Shown piece after piece: positions 11,540 through 24,809 of a stretch of 64,000 bases of DNA. A model generated the notes under the pieces. The model saw only the letters and a program-made list of their open reading frames with translations, searched no databases and had not been told where the DNA came from. The translations under genes were made by a program, and so were the position numbers. Position 1 is the first letter of the stretch. Each line of letters begins with the position of its first letter. The stretch is from Engraulis encrasicolus (Eukaryota; Chordata; Actinopteri; Clupeiformes; Engraulidae): positions 17,963,528-18,027,527 of the forward strand of contig NC_085880.1 of NCBI RefSeq assembly GCF_034702125.1. Direction: 5' to 3'.

Positions 11540-12030
11540 GGCACAAAAAGGTCAGCCCGTCATACTGCTCATATAGACTGATAGGAGTCATCCAGTCACA
11601 CTGCCCATATAGATTGATAGGAATCACCCCATCATACCACATCATACTGCCCATATAGAAAAAAGTAAAAGCCCATTGGGAAACTCCAACTCCCATCGTC
11701 ATTGTAAAACAGCACTCCACAGCACACAAGTGAACATTGCACACTGCACACAACGAAATTGCATTCATGCCTGACCCGTGCAAGGGGGCAGCCCTCAATG
11801 GCGGCCCTGGGCGGCAGTGTGGCGGGACGGTACCATGCTCAGGGTACCTCTGTCATGGAGGAGGATGGGGGAGAGCACTGGTTGATTACTTTCCCCACCA
11901 ACCTGGCGGGTCGGGAGTCGAACCGGCAACCTTTGGGCTGCAAGTCTGACGCCCTAACCGCTTACCCATGACTGACTGATAGGAGTCACCACGTCATGCT
12001 GCCCATATAGACTGATAGGGGAGTTGTGCC
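11540..12030. repeat. about 36-bp minisatellite split by a SINE
   Basis: Units built on ACTGCCCATATAGACTGATAGGAGTCA recur from about 11,555 to 11,659 and resume at 11,973-12,025. The SINE at about 11,660-11,972 lies between them. Confidence 0.75.
11660..11972 (-). mobile_element. tRNA-derived SINE
   Basis: Read on the minus strand, the head begins near 11,972 with CATGGGTAAGCGGTTAGGG (box A-like). A perfect RNA polymerase III B box GGTTCGACTCC follows at 11,924-11,914. A unique body and a tail ending in GTTGGAGTTTCCCAATGGGC come next. A tRNA-like head with a long tRNA-unrelated body of about 310 bp is the standard fish SINE design. It is inserted within a 36-bp minisatellite. Confidence 0.8.
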
Positions 12031-12059
12031 AGTCTGGCTGATGGCAGGGGTCCATGCTG

Positions 12060-12700
12060 CTCAACTCAGCCACACCTGAGGCAACGTCAGCAGCCAACAC
12101 CATCAGCTCACTACACAGTTCCAATACTACACACATCCAATATACAAATCCAGACAACACACCTCAAATACACACCTCCAATACCATGAGCCAATGCTAC
12201 ACACCTCCAATATCTCACTACACACCTCCAAAACTAAACACACTCAACACTACACATCTCACTACACACCTCCAACACAATCAGCTCACTACACACCTCC
12301 AACAACATGAGTTCACTACACACCTCCAACAACATGAGCTCACTACACACCTCCAACAACATGAGCTCACTACACACCTCCAACAACATGAGTTCACTAC
12401 ACACCTCCAACACAATCAGCTCACTACACACCTCCAACAACATGAGTTCACTACACACCTCCAACACCATGAGCTCACTCCACCTCCAATACCAAGAGCT
12501 CACTACACCTCCAACACCATGAGCTCACTCCACCTCCAATACCATGAGTTCACTAGTACACACATCACCTCCAATGTTACAACACACCTCCAACTCTACA
12601 GACTTCCAACTCTACAGACTTCCAACTCTACAGCCCTCCACCACTACAGACCTCCAATACAACACACCTCACTTCACTATCTGTTCACTACACACCTCTA
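12060..12700. repeat. 27-bp minisatellite (CACCTCCAACAACATGAGCTCACTACA type)
   Basis: About twenty imperfect 27-bp units, each encoding a TTHLQQHEL-like nonapeptide in one frame. That reflects a unit length divisible by three, not a protein gene: there is no splice or domain support, and the units degrade toward both ends. Confidence 0.88.
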
Positions 12701-12939
12701 GCCCTGTGGCATCATGCTAAAAACACCAATGAGTCCCTCCAGGATTTCGTAGGAGCTTTTTTGTGATTGTTGCAAACAAAAATGCCTGCTTTTATGGGAC
12801 CGTTTCCAAAAGGTTGCGGTGACAGTAGGCTTTTGTTGCAATATTGTGTGCGCGGATGTGAAAATTGTGGTAAATGTCAAAAAATAATCAGGAAGTAGGT
12901 ATGCGCGTGCACATGTGCACACGGACACAGACGCGGGCG

Positions 12940-13290
<351 letters not shown>

Positions 13291-13474
13291 CCCCCTTTGT
13301 TTTAATGGCCTGATTAGACTGAGAGACGTTCAGATTCAGAATAACATCAATCTGGCACAAGGTGACTTTCACTAGTAAAATAAAAAAACAGGCAGATTCT
13401 CTCAACAGGATTTCATCTTGATGCTGACATTTCACAGCTCAGTGAGAAATCTATTGTATTACGTTTCCCTACAC

Positions 13475-14010
13475 CTCCTTATCCTCCTCCTCTTCTATCA
13501 TGCTTCTCTCCTCATCTTCCTCATCTTCATCTTCCTCTACCTCCTCCTCTTCATCCTCCCCTCTTCCATCATGCTTCTTTCCTCATCTTCCTCATCTTCT
13601 ACATCCAATACCTCGTCCTCTTCCTCTTCTTCTCCCTCCTCCTCATTCTCCTCCTCCTCTTCGATCATGCTTCTCTCTTCATCTTCCACTTCCTCTTCTT
13701 CTCCTTCCTCCTCCTCACCTTCCTCCTCTTCTTTATCATCCCTTCCTCCTCCTGTTACTTGTAGTTGTTGTCCTCCTGCTCCTCCTCTTCTTCCTCCTCC
13801 CCCTCCTCTTCCTTCTCTTCATCTGACTCCTATTACTCCTCCTTGCCTCCCTCCTCCTCCTCTCCCTCCTCACCTTCCCCATCCTCTTCATCTCCCTCCC
13901 CCTTCTTCCTCTACCTCCTCCTCCTCTTCATCATCCTCAATCTCCTCCTGTTCCTCCTCCTCCTGTTATTCCTCCTCCTCCTCCTCATCTTTTTCTTCTT
14001 ATTATTATTT
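13475..14010. repeat. TCC/CTT polypyrimidine tract
   Basis: More than 500 bp of almost pure pyrimidine on the plus strand with TCC and CTT triplets. The Ser/Leu-rich forward frames are artefacts. Confidence 0.9.
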
Positions 14011-14222
14011 TCTCTTTTTCCTATGTGGCTGCAGCTCCTCCTCGGCAGCATAACATTACTGGCAGCTTCATATTTATTTTACAGAGACAGCTGTTCATAT
14101 TCCACTGGCTTAGTGGAGTGCGGATGAGTCAACAGAGAACAGAGCACGCTAGCTACTAAAAAAATAAAAACAGGATCACTCGCATTTGTTATCGGGGGGA
14201 GCACAAAAGCAAACAATAAAGA

Positions 14223-15055
<833 letters not shown>

Positions 15056-15057
15056 CA

Positions 15058-15210
15058 CCAGGGGCGAAGCTATAGGGAGGGCGAGCAGGGCATTTGCCCT
15101 GGGGCCCAGGGCCATTCCGTATTGGTGGTGGGAGCCCTATTGTGACCTTGGGAGGCCGCATGGGGGGCCCTATAAATGTCTTGCCCTGGGGCCCAGTGTG
15201 CAATTGCTCA
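15058..15210. mobile_element. MITE related to 20959-21111, opposite orientation
   Basis: It begins CAGGGGCGAAGCTATAGGGA and contains GGGCGAGCAGGGCA and GGGGCCC blocks that are the reverse complement of the element at 20,959-21,111. The far end (GTGTGCAATTGCTC) lacks the expected terminus, so this copy is probably damaged. Confidence 0.65.
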
Positions 15211-15256
15211 ATTGATGTGTGTTTCCTAAGACTTTTCAGCAGTTAAGTAAAAAGGC

Positions 15257-15413
15257 GTGGAGCAGGACAGTGTGGCACTCGACTCGTGCTGTCTGTCTGA
15301 GGAGCTGGACAGTGTGGCGCTTGACTCATGCTGCCTTAGGAGCAGGGCAGTGTGGCGTTCGACTCATGCTGCCTTAGGAGCAGGGCCATGTGGCGTTCGA
15401 CTCGCGCTGTCTG
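15257..15413. repeat. about 47-bp minisatellite, four units
   Basis: Units of GGAGCAGGACAGTGTGGC then TTCGACTCATGCTG type recur four times with minor differences. Confidence 0.75.
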
Positions 15414-15603
15414 AGCCACAGTGACACAGCTGGCTGCTAAGAGACAATATCGCTGTGCATGTGTGTTAATGTGCGTGTGAGAGAAAGTGTGTGAGGTGTG
15501 TGTGTGCGTGTGTGTGCGTGCGTAGTAGGGGTCTTCCACTGATCAAGGTCTTCTTCACACACTACAGCCATGTGAGCAGTGCTGCTTCCGCCCTCTCGTC
15601 TCC

Positions 15604-15606
<3 letters not shown>

Positions 15607-15657
<51 letters not shown>
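15607..15657. repeat. (TG)n microsatellite
   Basis: About 50 bp of TG. The word AGTGCTGCTTCC with CCCTCT occurs on each side (15,577 and 15,657), a short direct duplication around the array. Confidence 0.9.
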
Positions 15658-15658
<1 letters not shown>

Positions 15659-15844
15659 TGCTGCTTCCTCCCTCTAGCCTTCCCATAAGCCCCTTAGAGA
15701 GGTAGAGAGGGGAGCGCGCCACGCGCCGCATACAAAGCACACGCTGCTCTTCTCTTATTGCCTCCCCAGTGACACTACCACGTGCCGCCCGCCCCATCCT
15801 CTATTTACCAAGACACATGCCACACACACAGCTTCAGAAAACTG

Positions 15845-15845
<1 letters not shown>

Positions 15846-15940
<95 letters not shown>

Positions 15941-15965
15941 ACACACAGACACAGACACAGACACA

Positions 15966-16016
<51 letters not shown>
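15846..16016. repeat. (CA)n microsatellite with an ACAGAC block
   Basis: A CA array interrupted by (ACAGAC)n at about 15,935-15,970, followed by shorter CA runs to 16,165. From 16,166 to 17,121 the sequence is AT-rich intron with no recognised feature. Confidence 0.93.
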
Positions 16017-16019
<3 letters not shown>

Positions 16020-17113
16020 TGCACTCTATGCACACGTCTATGCACGCGTTCACACGAAATTCTCACTCACTCACTTGTGTGCATGTACACACACACACAC
16101 ACACACGTACGTACGTTCACTAACTTTTCTAACACTTGTACACGCGCACACACACACACACACATATACACACATACACTGTGTTTCCTGTGACTTTAGG
16201 TCCTTCTTTGCTGTACAGGTCTGTGTGAGCCATGCCAGTGATTGAACCATGGAGGACTTCAGCATCACCCATGAACCGGTGCTCACTGAGATGAATTGTG
16301 CTAATTGTGTTTATTGTTAAATGTCTTGGCATTTGTTGACCTGCATGAAAAAGCAGCATGTGGATGTTCTGCCTGCCCACTCACAATTCTGAACAAACTA
16401 ATTCATTACAGTCAGAACAAACAAATTAATCTTCATTCATTTTATTTCTTAAATTGTTTTTAAAAATATATATAAACAGTACAATTGGTCAGTTTTCATG
16501 AGTATATGAGTTTTATAAATGATTTAAACCCCACTTATAATGATGAATTGTTTATTTAGCAAATGGTGCTTTTGAGAAAAATAATTTAAGATATACCGGA
16601 AAGTGGAGATGCATGCTTTCTGCTGCCGGTCAGTGACGAAGATGGGTCAATGCCACAGTATGTTTTTCTTCATAAAAATGTAATGGGTACATCAGCAGAA
16701 AGAGGGAGCAAGACAAAAAGAAGTATTTTTCGTCTGTTCAAACAGGTTGATTTATAAATCCTTGAGGAAACTGGAGGAAAACACAGTGTATATTTGAGCT
16801 TGCGCTCTCCTATTTTAGTAGCCCACTCCTTCGGACAAGATGTATTACCAGTCTAATATACAAGTAGCCGAAGGTTTTCCAGTGTACTTTCTGATAATGT
16901 AATAGCACCATATAACATAACATGACTACCAGTATTTGTACACAGACTAGTACTAATCATAACAATTAGCCATCCTTTTTTGCCAATTACCATATCAGTC
17001 ATTTCATATAACAACAAAAATGCTTTTTGCACGATGAATATTGCAATTTAGATAATGCAATTATTCTCATTTATTTATTTAATTAATTTTATTTAATTAT
17101 ACATTCCATATAT

Positions 17114-17253
<140 letters not shown>

Positions 17254-18329
17254 CCAAGCCGAGCCGAGTCCAACAGTGTGTGTGTGAGCAGGGGCGGGTG
17301 TTTGAAGGACAGAGGCCTGTGTTTAGCGGGGCCTGCTGGGAGGGGCATAACCTTTAACCTCTCTGGTCTCCACTATCTACTCATCTCCAAAGGCATCCAG
17401 CCCGCCCATTCAAGCAAACCCTTCATCTTCAAAAGGCCAAGTGCCCACTGTAATGCAATGCAACGCAATGCAGACAAGTGACTGGCACTTCTGTCTGCAT
17501 GTTTACAGGAATGCCATTCCTTATTACACAGACAACCACCAAGAGAACTATTCCAAGTCCTTCCAGAGATTCCTCAACTTCAGAGTCCTCACTAGCAAGA
17601 CAGCCACCATGGTCATAAATTTAGTTTTTCTACATTGAAAAACTATTATGCGTACAGTATTATAAATAATGCTATGGTAGATACTGGGATTCTGCTGTAC
17701 ACATTTCTATAAGCCTGCTGATGTGGATTAAAGGCCCGTTGATTTTGGTGTACCCAACAATAACACCTCTAATCACAGAAAATGATGGGAACAAAATAAC
17801 GCACACACACACACGAACACGCACACTCACACAAAATGTCAAATGCACTGGTGTGCCCTATGAAAATGTTTAGTCACGCTTGATAGATATCTAGGCGCAT
17901 GTACGATCAAAATGGCTGCACTCTGGAGCAGAAAGGTCTTCACGGCCGGGGTCCATTAATCAACAGAATGGTGGCAGAAGGTGAGCTCAGTTCACACAAC
18001 TCAAAAACAACAACTGATTAAACTAATCCGCCACAGTCTGAACCGCTCTGCCACTAATGAAAAAGAAGAAGAAGAACAGAAAGGGAACAGTTGACAAAAC
18101 CATTGATTATGGACGCATACCTCATTTGACGTTTTGTGTACACGTCAGGTGAAAGAAGCGGACATTAGCCATGTTGAAACAGGGCTAGCGTGCTAATGTA
18201 TACATACACTTTTTGAAAAATAATGGCATGCTCTATAAACACCGGTGGGCCCCAGTGCTAACCTTCTGAACCCACGCCACACACACTAGTGAAAAAAACA
18301 TCACTGACACATGATCTCCAGCACATTAG

Positions 18330-18699
18330 TTAAAGGTGCACTGTGTAAGATTGTTATTACCGGTAGTACATTTCCAGAATTCATGCAGCCCATTCACTAA
18401 TGTTACCTTTTTCATGAATACTTACCACCACCAGTAAATTCTCTAAGTATTCATTATGACTGGGAAATTTGCACTTTTCATACATGAAAAGGGGGATCTT
18501 CTCCATGGTCCGGCATTTTTGAATTTCAAGAAATTGACTTTTTAGCTGCGAAAATTGCTGTACTTGTCATACTAGTAAATAATGGTTTATTATGTGGTAA
18601 ATATTCATGAAAAGATCATTGGTAATAGGCTGCACAGTTTCAATGAGCAGCATAGTTGCAGTACCCATTCTGGCCACAGCCTTCACAGTGCACCTTTAA
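18330..18699. mobile_element. MITE with TTAAAGGTGCACTGTG ends, copy 1 (complete)
   Basis: The ends TTAAAGGTGCACTGTG and CACAGTGCACCTTTAA are perfect inverted repeats. The interior includes TGTTACCTTTTTCATGAATA, CATGAAAAGGGGGATCTTCT and GAGCAGCATAGTTGCAGTAC, shared with copies at 33,200 and 61,155. The outer TTAA could be a target duplication or part of the terminus, so the superfamily is left open. Confidence 0.85.
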
Positions 18700-19600
18700 G
18701 ATGAATCCAGTTATTCAGTCGGATAGGAACACATCTGGAGGCTAACATGACCAAAACGTTCCCGCTAACCACACATTATCAATTATTCCCTAAATGTAAT
18801 TCTTTTTCATGGAGCTTCTCTTGCTTTAATTATTTAGCAACATACTATTCTGTGATGCATTATGCAAAAGCAAACAGAAGGCTTTACATTTGAAATGTCC
18901 TTTAAGTTGTGTAAACAGAGGCAGAAAAAAAACAAACGCAAACGCTTCCAATCTTTAGGGAAAAAACATAGGCATACAAAGGCAAAGAGCACTTCTGATA
19001 AAACGAAAGAGATCTCTAGTAGGATTGTTTGCTTTTTTTATTATTACTATTTTTCAGTGGCTTTGCAACAGCTGTGAATTAATATGAAATAAATACCGCC
19101 AGGTCCAGGAGCAGTGGGGCTGGCTGCCTTAAAAAAAAACAATCCCTCTCAGATAAAGTTTTCTTTAAGGGCACTTTCCCCCGGAGTTACTATTTGACAG
19201 AAAAAATCCCAAGCCCTCCCTAGCAATCCCCCCCAAAAAAAATCAATTGTGGACCACAAAATCATATTTGCTCGTCTGAAGGACAAAACAGAGGCAGCAG
19301 CGGCTCGGCTGGGGCTGGATGGCCGGGATTGCGACGGAGCGGAGGAGGACCCTACCTACCCTACCCTACCTTACCTGCACTGTCACGGCTAATACCATCA
19401 TGCAATTTCCCCGGCAGAATGAAGTGCCTTGGACTGGGGCTTTGGGTTTTTAGCCGGGAGACAGATTGTCTCCCATGAGCTTGGCATTCCTAAACAGACG
19501 TCGCCGCACACCGGCTCTGACAGGCTGTTGGGCCCAGCATCTGCTGCGGGAAACTCTAATGGACGGTGATCAAGCAGCTCTGACGTGACTCAATTTACCA
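18700..19600. other. unique intronic sequence, no gene seen
   Basis: Balanced, non-repetitive sequence with homopolymer A runs near 19,130 and 19,240. Some of it could be conserved non-coding DNA, but that cannot be judged without alignment. Confidence 0.3.
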
Positions 19601-19748
19601 AAATTAGGAGTGGGAAAAAAAGGGAAAAAAGGGAGAAACGGCAAGGAAGGAGAAGGAGACAGAGGAAGGAGAGGAAGAGATGAGGGGGGGAACAGGAGGA
19701 CGGTAGGAAGAGACTCCCCTGGCGTTCTCTACGGGGGAGGGGAGCAGA

Positions 19749-19766
19749 GTGTGTGTGTGTGTGCGT

Positions 19767-19864
<98 letters not shown>
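19749..19864. repeat. (TG)n microsatellite
   Basis: A TG array with three TGTGCG variants at the 5' end. Confidence 0.95.
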
Positions 19865-19865
<1 letters not shown>

Positions 19866-20228
19866 GAAGGTGAAGTTGAGGCTTTTTACGGTGCCAAGCA
19901 TTGAAACATTCCAGGGCAATAATCCATCTAATACATCACAAGTGTGGGCCTGCCATTCATTTATTTTAATAATGCCCATTTAGCCCATCTGCCTCATGCC
20001 TTTGGTGTGGATTTGAAGGGTTTCCACAGCAACCCTCCACAGGCCCCAGCAGACAGATCGGTCTCTTCAGGACCACTACACTACTGATGTGCTTCATCAG
20101 TCCCATATTACACCATACATTATGTTACTACATAGCACCCTTATACAGCAATACAGTGATAATATAGTACACTATATTGTATGATTTCCAATGAAACCGT
20201 TTAGTATGTCTGACTTTCTCTGTGTGTC

Positions 20229-20368
<140 letters not shown>

Positions 20369-20818
20369 TCAGCTCGGAGACAGAGAGCTGAGCTGCAGTG
20401 TTCCCCCTACTGTACTGTAGGTCAAGCCAGGATGCCCTCTGTGACCCAGGAGAAGTAGCTCCCTCCCTCCGTCACTTAACTCAACAAGTGCCTGCCAACA
20501 ACACTGAGTGCTAATAAAACCCACCATTAACTTCACAGCACAGTGCAGCGAATGACTGCTGATGGCCAAAAGTTGCTGATGGGTCAAATGAGACAAATGT
20601 AACTACAATGACAAAAGACCTCGAGCCTCAAGACACATAGCACCTAAAACAAAAGCGATGGGTAGCATTTAAAAAAAGCAAAAAAAGTATACTTTTCATG
20701 AAATGAAGTGATATTAAAGGAAATAAAATATTAGTTCCCTAAACTACAAAAAAACATAATACAGTATACAGTATGGCAATGCACTAGAATCTGGCATAAT
20801 GTAATGTAGGCGTCTTAC

Positions 20819-20882
20819 TGTAGTATCCATACAGCACAGTGTCTTCAATCTGAGCTCTCGTTTCATTGTTTGCAGCCCAATC
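20819..20882 (-). CDS. lmbrd1: lmbrd1 exon 3 (lysosomal cobalamin transport escort protein)
   Basis: On the minus strand an acceptor CTTCACAG precedes 64 nt encoding DWAANNETRAQ-IEDTVLYGYY plus one leftover base. A donor GTAAGA follows at 20,818-20,813. It follows the phase-0 end of exon 2 exactly. The core IEDTVLYGYY matches LMBRD1 as I know it. An N-E-T sequon lies where human LMBRD1 also has an N-glycosylation sequon, consistent with a lumenal loop between the second and third membrane segments. The next exon was not found to the left, so intron 3 is at least 20.8 kb or exon 4 was missed. A 153-bp MITE sits 76 bp upstream of this acceptor. Confidence 0.9.
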
Positions 20883-20958
20883 CTGTGAAGACAAAAACAA
20901 AAGCACAATGTAGAAATCAGAACTTCACATACACTATGAACACAAGTATGATGATGAT

Positions 20959-21111
20959 CAGTGGCGGAACAATTGCACACAGGGCCCCAGGGCAAGACAC
21001 CTATAGGGCCCCCTATACAGCTTGCCAAGCTCACAGTAGGGCCCCCACCACCAATACGGGAGGGCCCTAGGCCCAAGTGCCCTGCTCGCCCTCCCTATAG
21101 CTCCACCCCTG
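20959..21111. mobile_element. 153-bp hAT-like MITE near lmbrd1 exon 3
   Basis: The ends CAGTGGCGGAAC and GCTCCACCCCTG are imperfectly inverted, flanked by ATGATGAT and ATCATGAT (7 of 8 matching). The interior is rich in GGGCCC. An inverted, partly broken relative lies at 15,058. Confidence 0.7.
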
Positions 21112-21959
21112 ATCATGATGATGACAATGATGATGATCTTCTCAGACTTTAAGGTGCCGGTTACACGTGGGCAGATATTTAAAAATGTGGATATTTTTTC
21201 ATATATGTTAACACGATATGTGGATACAAAATAAATAAAACTCCATTGTGACAGGGGCACTTTAGCCCCTTAAATGTGCACTTTAAAACTCTGTTTACGT
21301 GTAAACCAGAGGCCAAAACCAATGTTTTTCAAAAAAAAATACCCACATACATGCACATGTTAACGACATCCAAGTCCACTTTGGCAGCTTCTGACCTGCA
21401 CCACAGGTTGTCTACATTCAGCAGTGGAAGATTCGACAAAGGGTAAAAAAGAAACACTGAAAAAGAAAAAGAAAAAAATAACGAAAACAAAAGAACAATC
21501 TGGCAGCTAGTTGGGGTCAGGGAGGGGAGCTGCTCCTCACCTTGAGCCTCCGTCTGATTGCATAATGATTCAGACGCTCGGCTAACTCAGTTAGCCCACG
21601 CCAGCCAGCCGCACACTACGCTACGCCATCACAGAAAAAAAAGCTACTGATGTATGCACGCCACACGCTGCCCTTTCCATTTCCTGCACGAGAAAAAAAA
21701 TCCAAGTCCAAAACAAAAGGGGAAAGAAGCCGCGGAGCTGAGTGGGCAACTTGTCTGCATTCTGTAGGCAGACTGTCATGTGATGTCAAAAGGCTTGTTT
21801 GGAAATTGGCTTTGAATAAGAATGCTTGCCTCAGAATGCTTGCATCTGCTTAGATCCAGGGGTGAGGCAGTGAATTAAAGAACTTTGTAATATGCGTCTT
21901 CAACAACTTGCTAAACCTTTTATTTTTATTATTATTATTACGATAGGCTTGCACCCTTA

Positions 21960-22215
21960 CCAACCATAGGCCTAGACAAACAGACAGACAGACAGGCACA
22001 GATAGACAGACAGAGAGGCAGGCAGACGGGCAGACAAACAGGCAGAGAGACAGGCAGAGAGACAGGCAGAGAGACAGGCAAACAGACAGACAGACAGACA
22101 GAACAGAGAGACAGAGAGACAGACAGACAGACAGGCAGAGAGACAGAGAGACAGACAGACAGAACAGAGAGACAGAGAGACAGACAGACAGACAGGCAGA
22201 GAGACAGAGAGACAG
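21960..22215. repeat. (CAGA)n / GACAGAGA tetranucleotide repeat
   Basis: An imperfect array of CAGA, CAGG and GAGA tetramers. The reverse frames (SLSLCLSVCLSV type) are artefacts. The flanking stretch 21,112-21,959 is unique intron with A-rich segments and no exon. Confidence 0.9.
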
Positions 22216-22612
22216 ACAAACAAACAGCTTTGTTTCACTGTACTATGCTACCAGACGATGTGTATACTTATAGCATCCTCCTTAGGAGAGTGGCTAATTG
22301 CACACTACTGTAGTCCTATAGGGGCCATGGGGTTCATTTCTCTGACGCGCCACAATGCCGTTGTCTCAATCTCTCCCTCACAGAGAATCTTTTTCACAAC
22401 GTGACCTGGCACCTCAATGCCTACTAGCTGGCTTTTGAAAGAAAATTGCTGTCGACCAACGCTGAAGTAAATCACTCATTCCTGCCTGAGTGCCCGCGGA
22501 GCAGAGCTGCAGTGGCGAACTCCGACCCAGGCCAGGTCTCCATCTCCAGACTTATCAACCCCAGCAGTGCAAGATAAGATGACCCAGCCCCCCTGGCCCT
22601 TTCACAATCCCA

Positions 22613-22775
22613 TTAAAATGCTGCACAGCTGATTCTGTGGTAATCATGTTGCAGAGTCCATTTGTGAAACAACAAAATCTGCAGCCGTAAAACATTTGAA
22701 ATTTAAAACATCCTTAAACGGAATAATGGTATATGACTGTACTACACCACAATGTGCATGCTTGCTACAACATTA
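22613..22775. repeat. direct duplicate, left copy (about 160 bp)
   Basis: It shares TGCTGCACAGCTGATTC, TGTGGTAATCAT, TTGCAGAGTCCATT, CAGCCGTAAAAC and TGCATGCTTGCTACAAC with 22,926-23,082. The two copies are about 310 bp apart with the (CTACT)n array between them. Confidence 0.8.
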
Positions 22776-22777
22776 CA

Positions 22778-22880
22778 CAAGATACTCTACTCTACTCTAC
22801 TCTACTCTACTCTACTCTACTCTACTCTACTCTACTCTACTCTACTCTACTCTACTCTACTCTACTCTACTCTACTCTAC
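22778..22880. repeat. (CTACT)n pentanucleotide microsatellite
   Basis: About twenty perfect ACTCT/CTACT pentamers ending at CTACATGCAAAC. It explains the YSTLL-type open frames. Confidence 0.95.
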
Positions 22881-22925
22881 ATGCAAACATCCAAGTGTGG
22901 AGCCCTCCACCCCCCAATCCCCAAT

Positions 22926-23082
22926 TCAAATGCTGCACAGCTGATTCCTGTGGTAATCATATTGCAGAGTCCATTGGTCCACAACAAAATCCGGAGCCGT
23001 AAAACTTTTAAAATGTAAAACGTGCTTAAACTGAATGGTAATATTATTACAGTACAATGCACATGCTTGCTGCAACATGCAG
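22926..23082. repeat. direct duplicate, right copy
   Basis: Second copy of 22,613-22,775 with substitutions, for example CCGGAGCCGTAAAAC for CTGCAGCCGTAAAAC. Both copies end next to CAACAT and GCA-ACATCCAAG words, so the duplicated unit may be slightly longer. Confidence 0.8.
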
Positions 23083-23493
23083 ACATCCAAGCGTGGAGTG
23101 TATACAATAAAGAACAACGTTGTGTACCATAGGAGAGAGCCAGGGCTATATCATATATTATTATGAAAAATGCTCTGCAGTGAAATACCCACGCCGGGGC
23201 CCTCATGTAAATGCTTGGAACAATGCAAATGTATGGGCAGATTTATGTCCAGGATTACACAAACAGTCCAAGCGCAGCGCACCACACTAAACAAAAACTG
23301 GAGTAAACGGCCTCCCCAGTGTGCTTATGGCAGTGGGCCTGTAGAAAAGCCATTTCAATCTCCATCGGTCTAACTCATCTGAAGGGGAAAAAAAAAAACA
23401 TACAGGGTTTTAGAAAATAGCTTGGATAGATTTAAGCACTTTGTTCTGTATAGCCCCCATACCTACCATCAAACCCACGCAAACACACACACA

Positions 23494-23688
<195 letters not shown>

Positions 23689-24624
23689 CAAGCAATCTGC
23701 TACAGTTTGGAATGGGGGGGGGCATCATCAGTCATCTGTGTGACCTGCTTGGCATCACCATATAATCTCTTTAGGGACGACTGGCTGGGGGTAACCGCAA
23801 GAGTGGCGTGTGTTGTGTGTCGTGTGGAGTGTGTCGCGTCTTGGGCTGCCCTCCCCTTCCCCACCCCTCCCTTTGTCTCATTCATCTCCTGTACCCTGGG
23901 AGGAGTCCAATGCCACTACAAGGAGTGCTGTATACACACTAACCAAATCAGGTTTGGATTCACTTACGTACAAACCACAGAGCACTTCTGTTTTCTTCTG
24001 AATATTCTGGCTTGCTTTCTGTGTCTCCTCCTCCACATACACACATACGGTATCCCACCCAACCCAACCTCCATCTCGCTAAGTTGTGATGACAGCTTTT
24101 CCTTCAAATTAAAAATCCACTGCAGGGAAACATGAGATTCCTGCTGAGAATCTTCAAGTATTCGTTTTGCTTACCCTACCCTTCCCTACCCTTGTTTACC
24201 TTTCTTCATCTTCGCTGCAACTCATGTGCTGTTGATCCAATCATCTCAATTCGATCTCTCTGATTTGCATGAGCGCTGGGCTGCCGTTCTGAATTTTGAA
24301 AAATGTGCAACTCTGTGTGTGCACGTCACGAAACTGAGTCGTACAACATCTGCACAGCAATCTCTGGCCAGTTGTCAAAACACTTGACTCAAGACATCCT
24401 GACACCGGCCCGTAACACTATGTATTAGTGAGCTTATTAGGTTCCGAAAGCCTTTAGATTTAGATAGTGGGTCCCTAATAGGATTTGTGTAGCGTTCGGA
24501 CAGGAGGAAGTGCAGATAGAGCCCGGAGGGGAGGGCCATGCTTAGAGAGATCCGATTCCAAGCCCTATCTATCAGGACTTCCGAAAGCAAATGGACCGGA
24601 CTAAAGAGCCTCGGTCGGTCGTAC

Positions 24625-24801
24625 CTTGTAGGTGCCATTGGGGAATTTCATGAAGGACACCAGGAAGATGTCCACGGGGAGCAGGGCGGACGTTATCAGC
24701 GCGACGGCCAGGGCACATATTGCCGTGATGGTGGAGACGACCTCGCTCTCCCGGCGGCTCTGATACTTGCGGATGTAGACCCAGCAGAAAGCCAGGATGA
24801 C
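24625..24801 (-). CDS. lmbrd1: lmbrd1 exon 2
   Basis: On the minus strand an acceptor TTTCCGCAG precedes 177 nt (59 codons) read in phase 0 from VILAFCWVY to NGTYK. A donor GTACGA follows at 24,624. The exon completes the first membrane segment, then gives the basic RKYQSRRESEVV turn and a second hydrophobic span (STITAICALAVALITSALL), followed by PVDIFLVSFM. These match the N-terminal region of LMBRD1, a polytopic lysosomal membrane protein that works with ABCD4 to move cobalamin from lysosome to cytosol (family knowledge). N-G-T is a probable glycosylation sequon shared with human. Intron 2 is 3,742 bp and intron 1 is 5,655 bp. Confidence 0.95.
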
Positions 24802-24809
24802 CTGCGGAA

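Noticed and set aside
12300..12480. CRISPR-like regular repeats
   Set aside because: Directly abutting 27-bp units without unique spacers, in a vertebrate genome with coding introns; a minisatellite, not CRISPR.
12054..12701. A 215-codon plus frame with TTHLQQHEL nonapeptide repeats
   Set aside because: The 27-bp minisatellite keeps frame because its unit is divisible by three. No other coding evidence exists.
17441..17638. Plus-strand peptide NAIPYYTDNHQENYSKSF preceded by TTTACAG
   Set aside because: It looks exon-like at first, but no convincing donor, partner exon or recognisable family was found.
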